From Ignavibacteriales bacterium (GTDB lineage Bacteria > Bacteroidota > Ignavibacteria > Ignavibacteriales > Melioribacteraceae): a stretch of DNA of 64,000 nucleotides. Shown one piece after another: positions 26,825-35,273 of this stretch (its first letter is position 1; the number at the start of each line of letters is the position of its first letter). The translations under genes were made by a program, and so were the position numbers. Where the stretch lies: assembly GCA_026390795.1 (NCBI GenBank), contig JAPLFG010000003.1, positions 1,736,001 through 1,800,000 on the forward strand. The letters run 5' to 3'. The notes below the pieces were generated by a model that was given only the letters and a program-made list of their open reading frames with translations, was not told the DNA's origin and did not search any database.

Positions 26825-28131
26825 GACTGATTAAAGACAATACTACCGAATATGAATCTTTTCACAAGTCGCTTCAGTATTTCACTAAACAATCTGCAGC
26901 GCGTGGAGATCTTAAACTTGTAAGTTTTGAGAACCATAAGGTTAATTCAACTCTATTTGAAAAATATTCTTTCTTTGTTCAGAATGTATCCTCGTTTCAA
27001 AAAAGAATTCAAAATATTGAAAGCGTTATAGAATTGAATTCGATTTTTCAAGAGTTTGTTAAAAGAATAATTTTTTCGAAAGAGGTAGAGATATTTCTGT
27101 TTAACGATTCTCGCCGCAATCTTATTCCTCTGAACACGGCTACATCACAACCGCACATCGCTGTGGTAAATAAAGCATATAAAGACGGCATTCTGGATTG
27201 GATATTCGAAACAAAGAAAGCAACTATAATTCCGGATCTGAATCTTCTCACAATTAATGGTTCGAAGCTCAATCAAATTATCTTCCCGATTTTTGATCGA
27301 AAAACAAATTATGGACTGCTTTCAATACTAACCCCGGTTACAAAAGTATCGGAGGATTCGCTTGAAAATCAATCGGTGCAAATTCTGTTAAGTATGATAA
27401 TCCCGATGATTATAAATTTACGACAGAAACAAACAATCAATAAACTTTACCAGGAGCTTCAAGTTTACCAGTCTAAGATGAAAAATGATTTTGATACCTA
27501 CGCAATTGGTGAACTTGCGCAGGGAATATTGGAAGAGATAGGCGAACCGCTTCAAGTTATTTTAAGTTATACAAACGATATTGAAAATGAACAGACCGTT
27601 GAAGGCGAGATTACGGATAAAATTAAACAGCAGGTAAAGAAGATCAGCGACCTTGCTGACCGTCTTGTTAAATTTTCCGGGCTTAACAAACCTCAGCCGC
27701 AAAAAAGCCAGCCGTGCGAAATAAACAAAGTTCTGCGTGAATTTATTAATGTAATAAAAACGACGCTTGATAATCTTGGACTGGAATGTGAATTGGATCT
27801 TGAAGAAAATATGCCACCCATTCTATGTGATCCTAAAGACATTAAACAATTATTATCGAGCATTTTCTCAATAATTAAAAGTGATTCTAAAAAAGGCGGG
27901 GCAATAGTTATACAATCAAAGTACATTAAAGAAAAAATTGTTCTTTCGGTTTTTACAACTGAACAAGTGATGGGACTGTCCAATCCGGAAGAATACAATT
28001 CGAATGTAACGGTAAAACTAATAAACGAACTTATGAAGAAGAATGAAGGTGTTGTTGAATTCAACTCGTTGCCGCTTAAAGGAACAATCATTCATCTGAT
28101 TTTCCCATTGAAAAGGAAATTAAATCTATGA
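26821..28131 (+). CDS. GAF-containing degenerate histidine-kinase-like protein
   Basis: TTG start overlapping the HDOD2 stop. Residues about 45-205 look like a GAF sensor domain. Residues about 225-300 correspond to a dimerisation domain of the GELAxGIxHEINNPL type, but the sequence is GELAQGILEEIGEPL, so the phosphoacceptor His is absent. Residues about 330-436 keep the outline of a GHKL ATPase (PPILCDPKDIKQLLSSIF, KGTIIHLIFPL) without a recognisable N-box or GxGLGL loop. It is probably a catalytically dead signalling scaffold. The downstream gene overlaps by 4 bases. Confidence 0.75.
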   Translation: MRLIKDNTTEYESFHKSLQYFTKQSAARGDLKLVSFENHKVNSTLFEKYSFFVQNVSSFQKRIQNIESVIELNSIFQEFVKRIIFSKEVEIFLFNDSRRNLIPLNTATSQPHIAVVNKAYKDGILDWIFETKKATIIPDLNLLTINGSKLNQIIFPIFDRKTNYGLLSILTPVTKVSEDSLENQSVQILLSMIIPMIINLRQKQTINKLYQELQVYQSKMKNDFDTYAIGELAQGILEEIGEPLQVILSYTNDIENEQTVEGEITDKIKQQVKKISDLADRLVKFSGLNKPQPQKSQPCEINKVLREFINVIKTTLDNLGLECELDLEENMPPILCDPKDIKQLLSSIFSIIKSDSKKGGAIVIQSKYIKEKIVLSVFTTEQVMGLSNPEEYNSNVTVKLINELMKKNEGVVEFNSLPLKGTIIHLIFPLKRKLNL

Positions 28132-28688
28132 GATCCGTATTCTGTTTTGTTCTGATTTCTGCTTCGTTATTGTTTGCACAAAGTAAATCGGTTGACTCGA
28201 GTTCGACGGTTTCGCTTAAAGATGGCGTTCGTATAAGTGATCTTGTTCAGCAGCAGATAAACAAAGCAAAAGAAAAACAATCAATACAAACAGTTCCCAT
28301 TGTAAAAGTTGTTACTCAATCCGGAATAAATCAACCGGTTAACAAAGAAATTCCGGGCTTTTTTAGTTCATTGCCTCTACATATAAAATTATTTTTTTCG
28401 ATTTCAATTGTAATTCTGCTTGTTATCACGTTTAGAAGAGCAATACTTGCTTTTAAAAAGAGAGCTTCACAGATCCTAAAAAATAAAATTACAATGCTTC
28501 GCGAAGAAAAAGTTGTAACAAGAACAAATCCTAAACTTGAAGAAGCGCGCAAGAAACTGAGAAATAGCAAATCAATCTTTGATACAACCGATAAACACAT
28601 CTCTAAAGTAGCAAAGGGATTAAACATTGCTAAAGGAGAACTTCTGCTTGCATCGCGGTTGAAGATCTTTGAAATTGGAAAAATGTAA
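28128..28688 (+). CDS. exported single-pass membrane protein of unknown function
   Basis: A signal peptide (about 1-18, ending LLFAQ) is followed by a polar stretch and a membrane segment at about 84-104 (HIKLFFSISIVILLVITF). A charged cytoplasmic helix region follows. The last 30 residues contain HISKVAKGLNIAKGELLLAS, which looks like the short helix-turn-helix-like tail seen in some uncharacterised flagellar-locus proteins; this resemblance is weak. It is directly before flgF. Confidence 0.6.
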   Translation: MRSVFCFVLISASLLFAQSKSVDSSSTVSLKDGVRISDLVQQQINKAKEKQSIQTVPIVKVVTQSGINQPVNKEIPGFFSSLPLHIKLFFSISIVILLVITFRRAILAFKKRASQILKNKITMLREEKVVTRTNPKLEEARKKLRNSKSIFDTTDKHISKVAKGLNIAKGELLLASRLKIFEIGKM

Positions 28689-28699
28689 GAGAGGATGAA

Positions 28700-29410
28700 A
28701 TGATAAAAGGAATCTATACCGCCGCTCGAAGTCTTGAATACAAAGTTAAAAATATTGACGTGATAGCAAACAATCTTGCAAACTTGAGTACAACCGGATA
28801 TAAAAGAGAAATTCCTTTTTCAGAAGTAATAAACCAGATGGGTGATGTTCAGATTAAAAAACTTTCCAGCCAACGGCAGGGAGATGTTCTTCTAACCGCT
28901 AATCCATTGGATATGGCTATTTCCGGTAAAGGGTTTTTTGCAGTCAAAAATGACGAAGGTAATATAGAACTTACCCGCAACGGGAGATTTAAAATTTCAG
29001 ATGAAGGATTCTTGGTTGATAGCAGCAATCAAAAAGTTTTAGGAAAGAACGGTCCGATCTCTATGGAAGATACGATGCAGAATAAGGATTCGGTAATACT
29101 TGTTACAAAAGCCGGAGAAATTAAGGTTGGCGATAAAACAATTGATACTTTGTTAATTATGAATGTTGATGATTCAACTCAATTGGCCAGATCTGACGAT
29201 TCTAACTTTGCAACTGATGGACAGCAATGCTTTGCAGCTCCCGAAACCGACTACGGTATTTCTCAAGGATATCTTGAAGGAGCTAACACAAATGCTATTG
29301 AAGAAATGGAAGCAATGATTCAGCTTAATAAAGAATATGAATCAGCACAAAAAATTATTGCCTCGCTAGATAAATCGCTCGCTCAGGCAAATGAAATTGG
29401 AAAAGTATAA
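28700..29410 (+). CDS. flgF: flagellar proximal/distal rod protein FlgF
   Basis: Rod protein of the FlgE/F/G family. The opening GIYTAARSLEYKVKNIDVIA and NNLANLSTTGYKRE is the rod signature. The C-terminal helix GYLEGANTNAIEEMEAMIQL closes the family fold. Length 236, shorter than FlgG, and its place just before flgG supports FlgF. A Shine-Dalgarno GAGAGG is 5 bases upstream. Confidence 0.92.
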   Translation: MIKGIYTAARSLEYKVKNIDVIANNLANLSTTGYKREIPFSEVINQMGDVQIKKLSSQRQGDVLLTANPLDMAISGKGFFAVKNDEGNIELTRNGRFKISDEGFLVDSSNQKVLGKNGPISMEDTMQNKDSVILVTKAGEIKVGDKTIDTLLIMNVDDSTQLARSDDSNFATDGQQCFAAPETDYGISQGYLEGANTNAIEEMEAMIQLNKEYESAQKIIASLDKSLAQANEIGKV

Positions 29411-29422
29411 AAGGAGAAGGTT

Positions 29423-30223
29423 ATGTCAGAACGTGCATTAAGAACTGCGGCTACCGGTATGTATGCTCAGCAAATTAATATTGAAGTTATCTCTAACAAT
29501 ATTGCCAACATTAACACCACCGGATTTAAAAAGAATAAAGCTGAATTTCAAGACTTGATGTACCAGGAGGTCAGTATTAATCCTCTTACTTCATCTACTC
29601 CAGGGTTGGAAGACACAAGTACTTCTAAGATTCAAGTTGGTAATGGTGTTAAGCCGGCATCTTCTCAAAAAATATTCAAGCAAGGCGATGTTACACCTAC
29701 TAACAATCAATTTGATCTCGCAATTCAAGGTGAAGGATTTTTTCAGGTACAAAAGAGCGATGGAACATTTGCTTATACACGCGATGGTTCGTTTAAAGTA
29801 AATGCGGAAGGAAAAATTGTTACTACAAGCGGATATACTCTGGAGCCAGGATTCACTTTGACTTCGGACATTGCGAGTGTTGCAATTGGAAAAGATGGAA
29901 CCGTAGAAGCTCATTTGGTCGACGGCAGCGCAGCAACACTTGGTAATATTGAACTTGCGCGCTTCATGAACAACGGTGGTCTTAATTCACTTGGCGATAA
30001 TCTTTATGCGGAAACTCCGGCATCCGGACAACCGGTTCTTGGAACTCCCGGAAATGCAGGCTTTGGCGAAATTAATCAAGGTTTTCTTGAAGCATCCAAC
30101 GTTGATATCGTTGAAGAGATGATTTCGATGATTGCCGCACAACGCGCATACGAAATTAATTCTAAAACAGTTAAAACTGTGGAAGATATGATGACCATGG
30201 CAAACAATCTTAAGAACGGATAA
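29423..30223 (+). CDS. flgG: flagellar distal rod protein FlgG
   Basis: FlgG builds the distal rod. RALRTAATGMYAQQINIEVI with NNIANINTTGFKKNK starts the protein, and INQGFLEASNVDIVEEMISM with IAAQRAYEINSKTVKTVEDM closes it, which is the FlgG-type end. The length of 266 is normal. AGGAGAAGG lies before the ATG. Confidence 0.97.
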   Translation: MSERALRTAATGMYAQQINIEVISNNIANINTTGFKKNKAEFQDLMYQEVSINPLTSSTPGLEDTSTSKIQVGNGVKPASSQKIFKQGDVTPTNNQFDLAIQGEGFFQVQKSDGTFAYTRDGSFKVNAEGKIVTTSGYTLEPGFTLTSDIASVAIGKDGTVEAHLVDGSAATLGNIELARFMNNGGLNSLGDNLYAETPASGQPVLGTPGNAGFGEINQGFLEASNVDIVEEMISMIAAQRAYEINSKTVKTVEDMMTMANNLKNG

Positions 30224-30228
30224 TTGAT

Positions 30229-30879
30229 ATGTTCGGATTAATCTCAATACTGATAGGTTTAGTTTTTGGGCAAGGGCAGAATTTTAACGTCCAGCTTAAA
30301 AAATATTTAGATGAAAAATTGAATTCGTATGCAAAGTATGAATATCAAATTATTCAAGCGCCTAAAAATTACTCCCGCATTGAAATTAGCGAAGATAGAA
30401 AATCGCGTTTGAACAAGAACTATTTCTATTTACCTGTAAAAATTTATGATAACAAAAATATTGCAAGTCTATCGCTTCTAACTATACGTGTAAAACTTTA
30501 TAAAAATGTTTTTTCGGCGGCAAAGGAAATCCGGAGAAATGAAAATCTTTTGCCGAATATGTTCGAATTAAAACTTGCTGATGTTTCCTTGTACGGTGAT
30601 AATATAATTAATGTAACGGAAAATCTTGCCAATTATAGAAGCAAGGTTCTTGTAAAATCCGGATCGATCCTTTCCGGAGAAATGATTGAACCGATTCCTG
30701 TAATAAACCGAGGCGATAAAATATTTCTTCATACCGGCGGTCTTGGTGTTGATGTTTCTATAGATGTAACTGCACGTCAAGACGGATGTGCTGGAGATGT
30801 GATAAGTGTTTTATCAAACGGAAACAAATTATACAAAGGGAAAATAGTAGATAAAAGCAATTTAACTCTGGTAGAATAA
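30229..30879 (+). CDS. flgA: P-ring assembly chaperone FlgA
   Basis: FlgA is a periplasmic chaperone for the P-ring protein FlgI. The short hydrophobic N-terminus (about 1-14) can serve for export. The C-terminal SAF-type domain has YRSKVLVKSGSILSGEMIEP, then VINRGDKIFLHTGG and QDGCAGDVISVLSNGNKLYK, all typical. It precedes flgH and flgI as expected. Confidence 0.87.
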   Translation: MFGLISILIGLVFGQGQNFNVQLKKYLDEKLNSYAKYEYQIIQAPKNYSRIEISEDRKSRLNKNYFYLPVKIYDNKNIASLSLLTIRVKLYKNVFSAAKEIRRNENLLPNMFELKLADVSLYGDNIINVTENLANYRSKVLVKSGSILSGEMIEPIPVINRGDKIFLHTGGLGVDVSIDVTARQDGCAGDVISVLSNGNKLYKGKIVDKSNLTLVE

Positions 30880-30880
30880 T

Positions 30881-31456
30881 ATGAAACGACTAATAACAAT
30901 TTTATTACTTACTGTTCTCACAGTAACAATTAAAGCTCAGGATATGCGCCAAAATGCTTACTCGTCCCTTTTCTCTGATCAGAAGGCATGCAGGCAAGGA
31001 GATGCAATAACAATAATTGTATTAGAATCTACACAAGCTTCTAATAATTCCGCAACGAACGCTGGCAGAAAGAGTGATGTTGGATTCGGTCTTTCGGGTG
31101 GTCTTGATAAAACCGCTTTACCGAATGTTGATTTAAAAGTGGCAGCTAATAATGATTTCAGCGGTGAAGGATCAACTCAAACAAGAGGTAATATAAGTAC
31201 AAAGATAAGCGCAACAGTAGACACGGTACTTGCCAACGGCAATCTAGTAATTCACGGCAGTAAAAAAATTACAATTAACGGTGAAGAGCAGACAATTATT
31301 ATTAAAGGAACTGTGCGCCCATCCGATATTTCTCCGGGCAACGCAGTTCTTTCATACAACATTTCCAATGCAGAATTATCATTTGAAGGGAACGGCATAA
31401 TTAATAATGCACAAAAACCGGGTTTATTAACAAAAATATTCCATTGGTTGTTTTAG
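30881..31456 (+). CDS. flgH: flagellar L-ring protein FlgH
   Basis: FlgH forms the outer-membrane bushing. The core pattern is present: QGDAITIIVLESTQASNNSA, then SGEGSTQTRGNISTKISATV and GNLVIHGSKKITINGEEQTI, then GTVRPSDISPGNAVLSYNIS. At 191 residues it is a little short. The signal peptide ends TIKAQ, a signal peptidase I type site, and there is no lipobox cysteine; the only nearby cysteine is at residue 37. Classical FlgH is a lipoprotein, so the anchoring differs here. Confidence 0.95.
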   Translation: MKRLITILLLTVLTVTIKAQDMRQNAYSSLFSDQKACRQGDAITIIVLESTQASNNSATNAGRKSDVGFGLSGGLDKTALPNVDLKVAANNDFSGEGSTQTRGNISTKISATVDTVLANGNLVIHGSKKITINGEEQTIIIKGTVRPSDISPGNAVLSYNISNAELSFEGNGIINNAQKPGLLTKIFHWLF

Positions 31457-31463
31457 GATCGAA

Positions 31464-32561
31464 ATGAAAGCAAAACTTTTTTTATTCTTTATAATTCTTT
31501 TATTCATGGGGAATTCAATTTTTTCTCAGAGAATTAAAGATGTTGCATACATGTCCGGAAAAAATTCCGAACAAATAATTGGTTACGGATTAGTGGTAGG
31601 ATTGGCAGGAACCGGAGATAGTTACCGTTCATCTTTCACAATACAATCTGTAACAAGTATGCTTAAAAGATTCGGGATAACCGTTCCTCAGACGGATCTT
31701 AAAACAAAAAATGTTGCCGCCGTAATTGTAACTGCAACGTTAAGTTCAAATTTACGAGCGGGCGCAGAGTTCGATGTAACCGTTTCTTCGATGGGAGATG
31801 CAACAAGTCTTCAAGGCGGAACTCTTCTGATGACACCGCTATCAAGTATAAGCGGTAAAGTATTTGGTTTTTCTCAAGGCGCAATATCTGTCGGAGGATA
31901 CGATATAAATACTTCAACCGGGAATAGAGTTTCAAAAAATCATACTTTAGCCGGAAGAGTACCGCGCGGCGGCACACTAAAAGAATCAATGGAAGTTGCA
32001 GAGCAGTCCACTGGTGAAATTTCTGTCTTCTTGAAAGATCCGGATATTACTACATCGGAGAATATTTCAATAGCCGTAAATAAAAAGTTTGGAAGTGATA
32101 TTGCCAAAGCTGTTGACGCCGCCGAAGTTAAAATTGCTATACCGCAAGACCGCCAAACAAATCTTGTTGGATTTCTTTCCGAGCTGGAAAACATCCCGGT
32201 TCAAGTTGATGAGATTGCAAAAGTTGTATTAAATGAAAGAACCGGTACTGTTGTTTCCGGTCAGAATGTAAAAATTCAGCCGGTCACAATTACTCACGGA
32301 AGTCTGAATATTACAATTCGTAATTATCCTATTGTCTCTCAACCGGGTGCGTTCTCTCAAGGAAAGACAGCCATTGTAAACAATTTGATTCCGTATGCTA
32401 CTCAAGATTCAACAAACACCGTTGCCATACAAGGTGCAAGCAATGTTCAGGAAGTAGCGGCTGCACTAAATTCTCTAAAAGTTTCTCCGCGCGATATAAT
32501 CTCAATTTTCCAAGCGCTTAAAGAAGCAGGCGCCCTTATGGCAGAATTAATTATAATGTAA
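31464..32561 (+). CDS. flgI: flagellar P-ring protein FlgI
   Basis: FlgI forms the peptidoglycan-level ring. A signal peptide (about 1-21, ending IFSQ) precedes RIKDVAYMSGKNSEQIIGYG and LVVGLAGTGDS, the FlgI signature. SSMGDATSLQGGTLLMTPL and the C-terminal SLKVSPRDIISIFQALKEAG are equally typical. Length 365 is normal. flgJ starts on the next base after the stop. Confidence 0.98.
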   Translation: MKAKLFLFFIILLFMGNSIFSQRIKDVAYMSGKNSEQIIGYGLVVGLAGTGDSYRSSFTIQSVTSMLKRFGITVPQTDLKTKNVAAVIVTATLSSNLRAGAEFDVTVSSMGDATSLQGGTLLMTPLSSISGKVFGFSQGAISVGGYDINTSTGNRVSKNHTLAGRVPRGGTLKESMEVAEQSTGEISVFLKDPDITTSENISIAVNKKFGSDIAKAVDAAEVKIAIPQDRQTNLVGFLSELENIPVQVDEIAKVVLNERTGTVVSGQNVKIQPVTITHGSLNITIRNYPIVSQPGAFSQGKTAIVNNLIPYATQDSTNTVAIQGASNVQEVAAALNSLKVSPRDIISIFQALKEAGALMAELIIM

Positions 32562-33425
32562 ATGAAAGAACTAACGCTCAAAATAGATAATCCGCAAAGG
32601 CAAATTTCACAACCGATGAAAGTGAATTCCCGTTATGATGAAAAGGGAAAAGCAAAGGTTGCCTCTGCAACAAAGCAATTTGAAAGTATGCTTACTCAAA
32701 TGATGCTTAAGAGCATGAACAAGACTACAGGCGGAATGCTTGGCGAAGAAGGTTACGGCAACGATATGTTCGATACTGTTTTTGAACAAGAAATTGCCAC
32801 TTATATGGGTAAAACAAAAAGTCTTGGACTTGCCGAGATGCTCTACAAAAAAATTACGGGTGAAGAGATGAAGCCCGAGTTGCGTACAAAGATCAGTAAT
32901 AAAGTTGAACCAATAAAAGTAAATAATATTAATACAAAAATTGATTCGACAAATGTTCATCTAAGTAATGAACCATCAATAAAAATTGATTCAACGAATG
33001 TACACCCAAGTAATGAATCATTGAATAGAATCCAAAAGTTGGACCAGCATATTGACGAAGCAGCCAAATCCTATGGTGTAGATAGAAATATTATAAAATC
33101 CATCATAATGACAGAAAGCGCGGGGAATCAAAAAGCGGTTTCCAGCGCTAAAGCGAAAGGATTAATGCAGTTAATGGATTCAACAGCGGTAGATATGGGG
33201 GTTCAGAATGTGTTTAATGCTAGAGAAAATATTCTTGGAGGCACTAAATATTTTGCCAAAATGCTTCGACAATATAGTGGTGATGTGAAGCTTGCACTTG
33301 CGGCATATAATGCCGGGCCGAAAAATGTGGAAAGATACAATGGTATTCCTCCTTTTGAAGAGACAAAAAATTACATAAATAAAGTGTTAAGCTATTTCAA
33401 TCATTTTAGTGAGAGTAAATTATGA
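32562..33425 (+). CDS. flgJ: FlgJ rod-binding protein fused to an SLT lytic transglycosylase
   Basis: Residues about 25-100 are the rod-binding domain (ATKQFESMLTQMMLKSMNKT, GMLGEEGYGNDMFDTVFEQE). Residues about 160-285 are a lysozyme-like SLT domain: IIKSIIMTESAGNQKAVSSA with catalytic Glu at about 185, then KGLMQLM and LAAYNAGPKNVERYNGIPPF. Salmonella FlgJ instead carries a glucosaminidase domain. The linker has a perfect-looking duplication (IDSTNVHLSNE / IDSTNVHPSNE). It should open peptidoglycan for the rod. Confidence 0.92.
   Translation: MKELTLKIDNPQRQISQPMKVNSRYDEKGKAKVASATKQFESMLTQMMLKSMNKTTGGMLGEEGYGNDMFDTVFEQEIATYMGKTKSLGLAEMLYKKITGEEMKPELRTKISNKVEPIKVNNINTKIDSTNVHLSNEPSIKIDSTNVHPSNESLNRIQKLDQHIDEAAKSYGVDRNIIKSIIMTESAGNQKAVSSAKAKGLMQLMDSTAVDMGVQNVFNARENILGGTKYFAKMLRQYSGDVKLALAAYNAGPKNVERYNGIPPFEETKNYINKVLSYFNHFSESKL
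32938..33026 (+). repeat. short tandem repeat in the flgJ linker
   Basis: Two adjacent units of about 45 bases encode KIDSTNVHLSNEPSI and KIDSTNVHPSNESLN, differing at a few bases. They lie between the rod-binding and lytic domains, where length change should be tolerated. Confidence 0.75.
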
Positions 33426-33874
33426 ACGCACAGCTTTTAGTTAATTCTTTGAGGCAGCAGGATAATAATCTTGACAATTTGATCGAAGTACTTGAAGAAG
33501 AAAAATTCGCAATTGTTCAAAACGATTATAACGCTCTTGAGCAAGTTATTCTTAAAGAACAAAAAGTACTGAAAACGGTTGAACGGGAAGAATCCAACCG
33601 TATTAAGATTATTAAAGAAATTGCCAGTCTATACTCGCTGGAACTTTCATCACCTTCTGTTGAAAATCTTCTTGAACATGGAAAAAGTTATTTAGAAAAT
33701 GAAATGAAAGACCTGACAAAATTGCGCGAGACTATTAATCTTAAACTTGACAAAATAGCCCAGGCTAATTTACACTTGAAAACTGTGATCGAATTCTCAC
33801 GCAATATGATTAAAGAAACTGTTCTGATGCTTGTGGGACCAAACAAGCACAAACTAGTTAACAAGAGAGTATAA
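33422..33874 (+). CDS. flgN: FlgN-type chaperone for hook-filament junction proteins
   Basis: A 150-residue all-helical, charged protein with the FlgN-like pattern DNLIEVLEEEKFAIVQNDYN followed by LEQVILKEQKVLKTVEREES. It lies directly before flgK and flgL, its expected clients. The start overlaps the flgJ stop as ATGA. Confidence 0.85.
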   Translation: MNAQLLVNSLRQQDNNLDNLIEVLEEEKFAIVQNDYNALEQVILKEQKVLKTVEREESNRIKIIKEIASLYSLELSSPSVENLLEHGKSYLENEMKDLTKLRETINLKLDKIAQANLHLKTVIEFSRNMIKETVLMLVGPNKHKLVNKRV

Positions 33875-33876
33875 TA

Positions 33877-35271
33877 ATGAGTATAGGTAATGTATTTGAT
33901 GTAGCCGTACGGGCAATGTCTACATATCAGCAGGCAATAGATGTTACTGCAAACAATATTTCTAATGCAAGTAACCCCGATTATGCGCGTCAAAGAATTC
34001 AGTTTGCAACTGTAACTGCTGAAAATGGACGCGGAGCCGGTGTAACCGTTGCCGATGTTCAGCGGATTAAAGATGATCTGCTGGGAGTTCAAATTAGAAA
34101 TTATCAATCAAAGTCATCCGATGCCAATAAACGCTCACAAGTACTTAGTCAGATTGAAAGCATAATTTCGGAGCCTTCAGATAATGGACTTTCAAATTAT
34201 ATGACTCAGTTTTTTAATTCGTGGGATCAACTAGCATCGCAGCCGAACTCAACTCCTCGAAGACTGGATGTAATTCAGAATGCTCAAACTGTTAGCGACC
34301 GCTTCTCACAAATTTTAAACGGGATGAATGATATTCAAACCAGTTTGCAAACAGAAGCTCTAAATGATGTTGCTACGATTAACACATATTTAAAAGATAT
34401 TAACGGTCTAAATCAAAGAATTTCCGAATCGGAAATGCGCGGCATTAAAGCCAATGAATTAAAAGATCAAAGAGAGGCATTGATTGGTAATTTGAGTAAG
34501 ATGGTTAATATAACCGTTCAAAAAAATCCGAATGGTTCGGTAAATGTAAATGTCGGCGGTTTATATGGTGCCGACCTTAATACATATAATCAATTTGAAA
34601 TGAAGATTGTTAATGGTCAAATGCGGCTGGTTTCACAAAACGATTCTTCTGCTATAGCAATGCTAAACAGCGGTGAATTATTTGCAGTTTCTGACCTTTA
34701 TTCAAACAAGATTGCTAAATACAAATCCAGTATTGAAAACCTTGAAACCGTTTTTGTGAATAAAATTAATCAACTGCATATGAGCGGGAATACCCTGGCG
34801 CAGGGTGCTAACTCAAAAACCGGAATTCCATTTTTTGGAGAACTTGACGTTAATGGAAATGTGATTAATTCTATTTCGAATGGTCAGCTGCAAATCAATC
34901 CAGCGATTTTAGATAACCCGGCTAATATTGCCGCTTCCAATGCAGTTAATAATGATGGAAACGGTAATAATGCTATTCAAATTGCCAAACTGCTTGATTC
35001 AAAACTATTGGAGTTAAACGGCCAGAGTTTATTGGATAATTATTCAACTACACTAAATAGCATTGGATTAGATAAAGTTTCTAACGATAATACAATACAA
35101 TCAAGTGAGGCAATCCTTTTACAGTTAGGAAACCAGGATTCATCTACTTCCGGAGTTTCACTTGATGAAGAAATGGCAAACGTTCTCAAATTTCAACGTT
35201 CATACGATGCCGCCTCTAAAATGGTAAAAATAGCGGATGAAATGATTCAGACAATTTTACAAATGGTGTAA
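33877..35271 (+). CDS. flgK: hook-filament junction protein 1, FlgK
   Basis: FlgK joins hook to filament. The N-terminal MSTYQQAIDVTANNISNASN with PDYARQRIQF is the FlgK form of the rod/hook signature. The C-terminal VSLDEEMANVLKFQRSYDAA with SKMVKIADEMIQTILQM is equally diagnostic. The length of 464 is within range. It starts 2 bases after flgN. Confidence 0.96.
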   Translation: MSIGNVFDVAVRAMSTYQQAIDVTANNISNASNPDYARQRIQFATVTAENGRGAGVTVADVQRIKDDLLGVQIRNYQSKSSDANKRSQVLSQIESIISEPSDNGLSNYMTQFFNSWDQLASQPNSTPRRLDVIQNAQTVSDRFSQILNGMNDIQTSLQTEALNDVATINTYLKDINGLNQRISESEMRGIKANELKDQREALIGNLSKMVNITVQKNPNGSVNVNVGGLYGADLNTYNQFEMKIVNGQMRLVSQNDSSAIAMLNSGELFAVSDLYSNKIAKYKSSIENLETVFVNKINQLHMSGNTLAQGANSKTGIPFFGELDVNGNVINSISNGQLQINPAILDNPANIAASNAVNNDGNGNNAIQIAKLLDSKLLELNGQSLLDNYSTTLNSIGLDKVSNDNTIQSSEAILLQLGNQDSSTSGVSLDEEMANVLKFQRSYDAASKMVKIADEMIQTILQMV

Positions 35272-35273
35272 TT

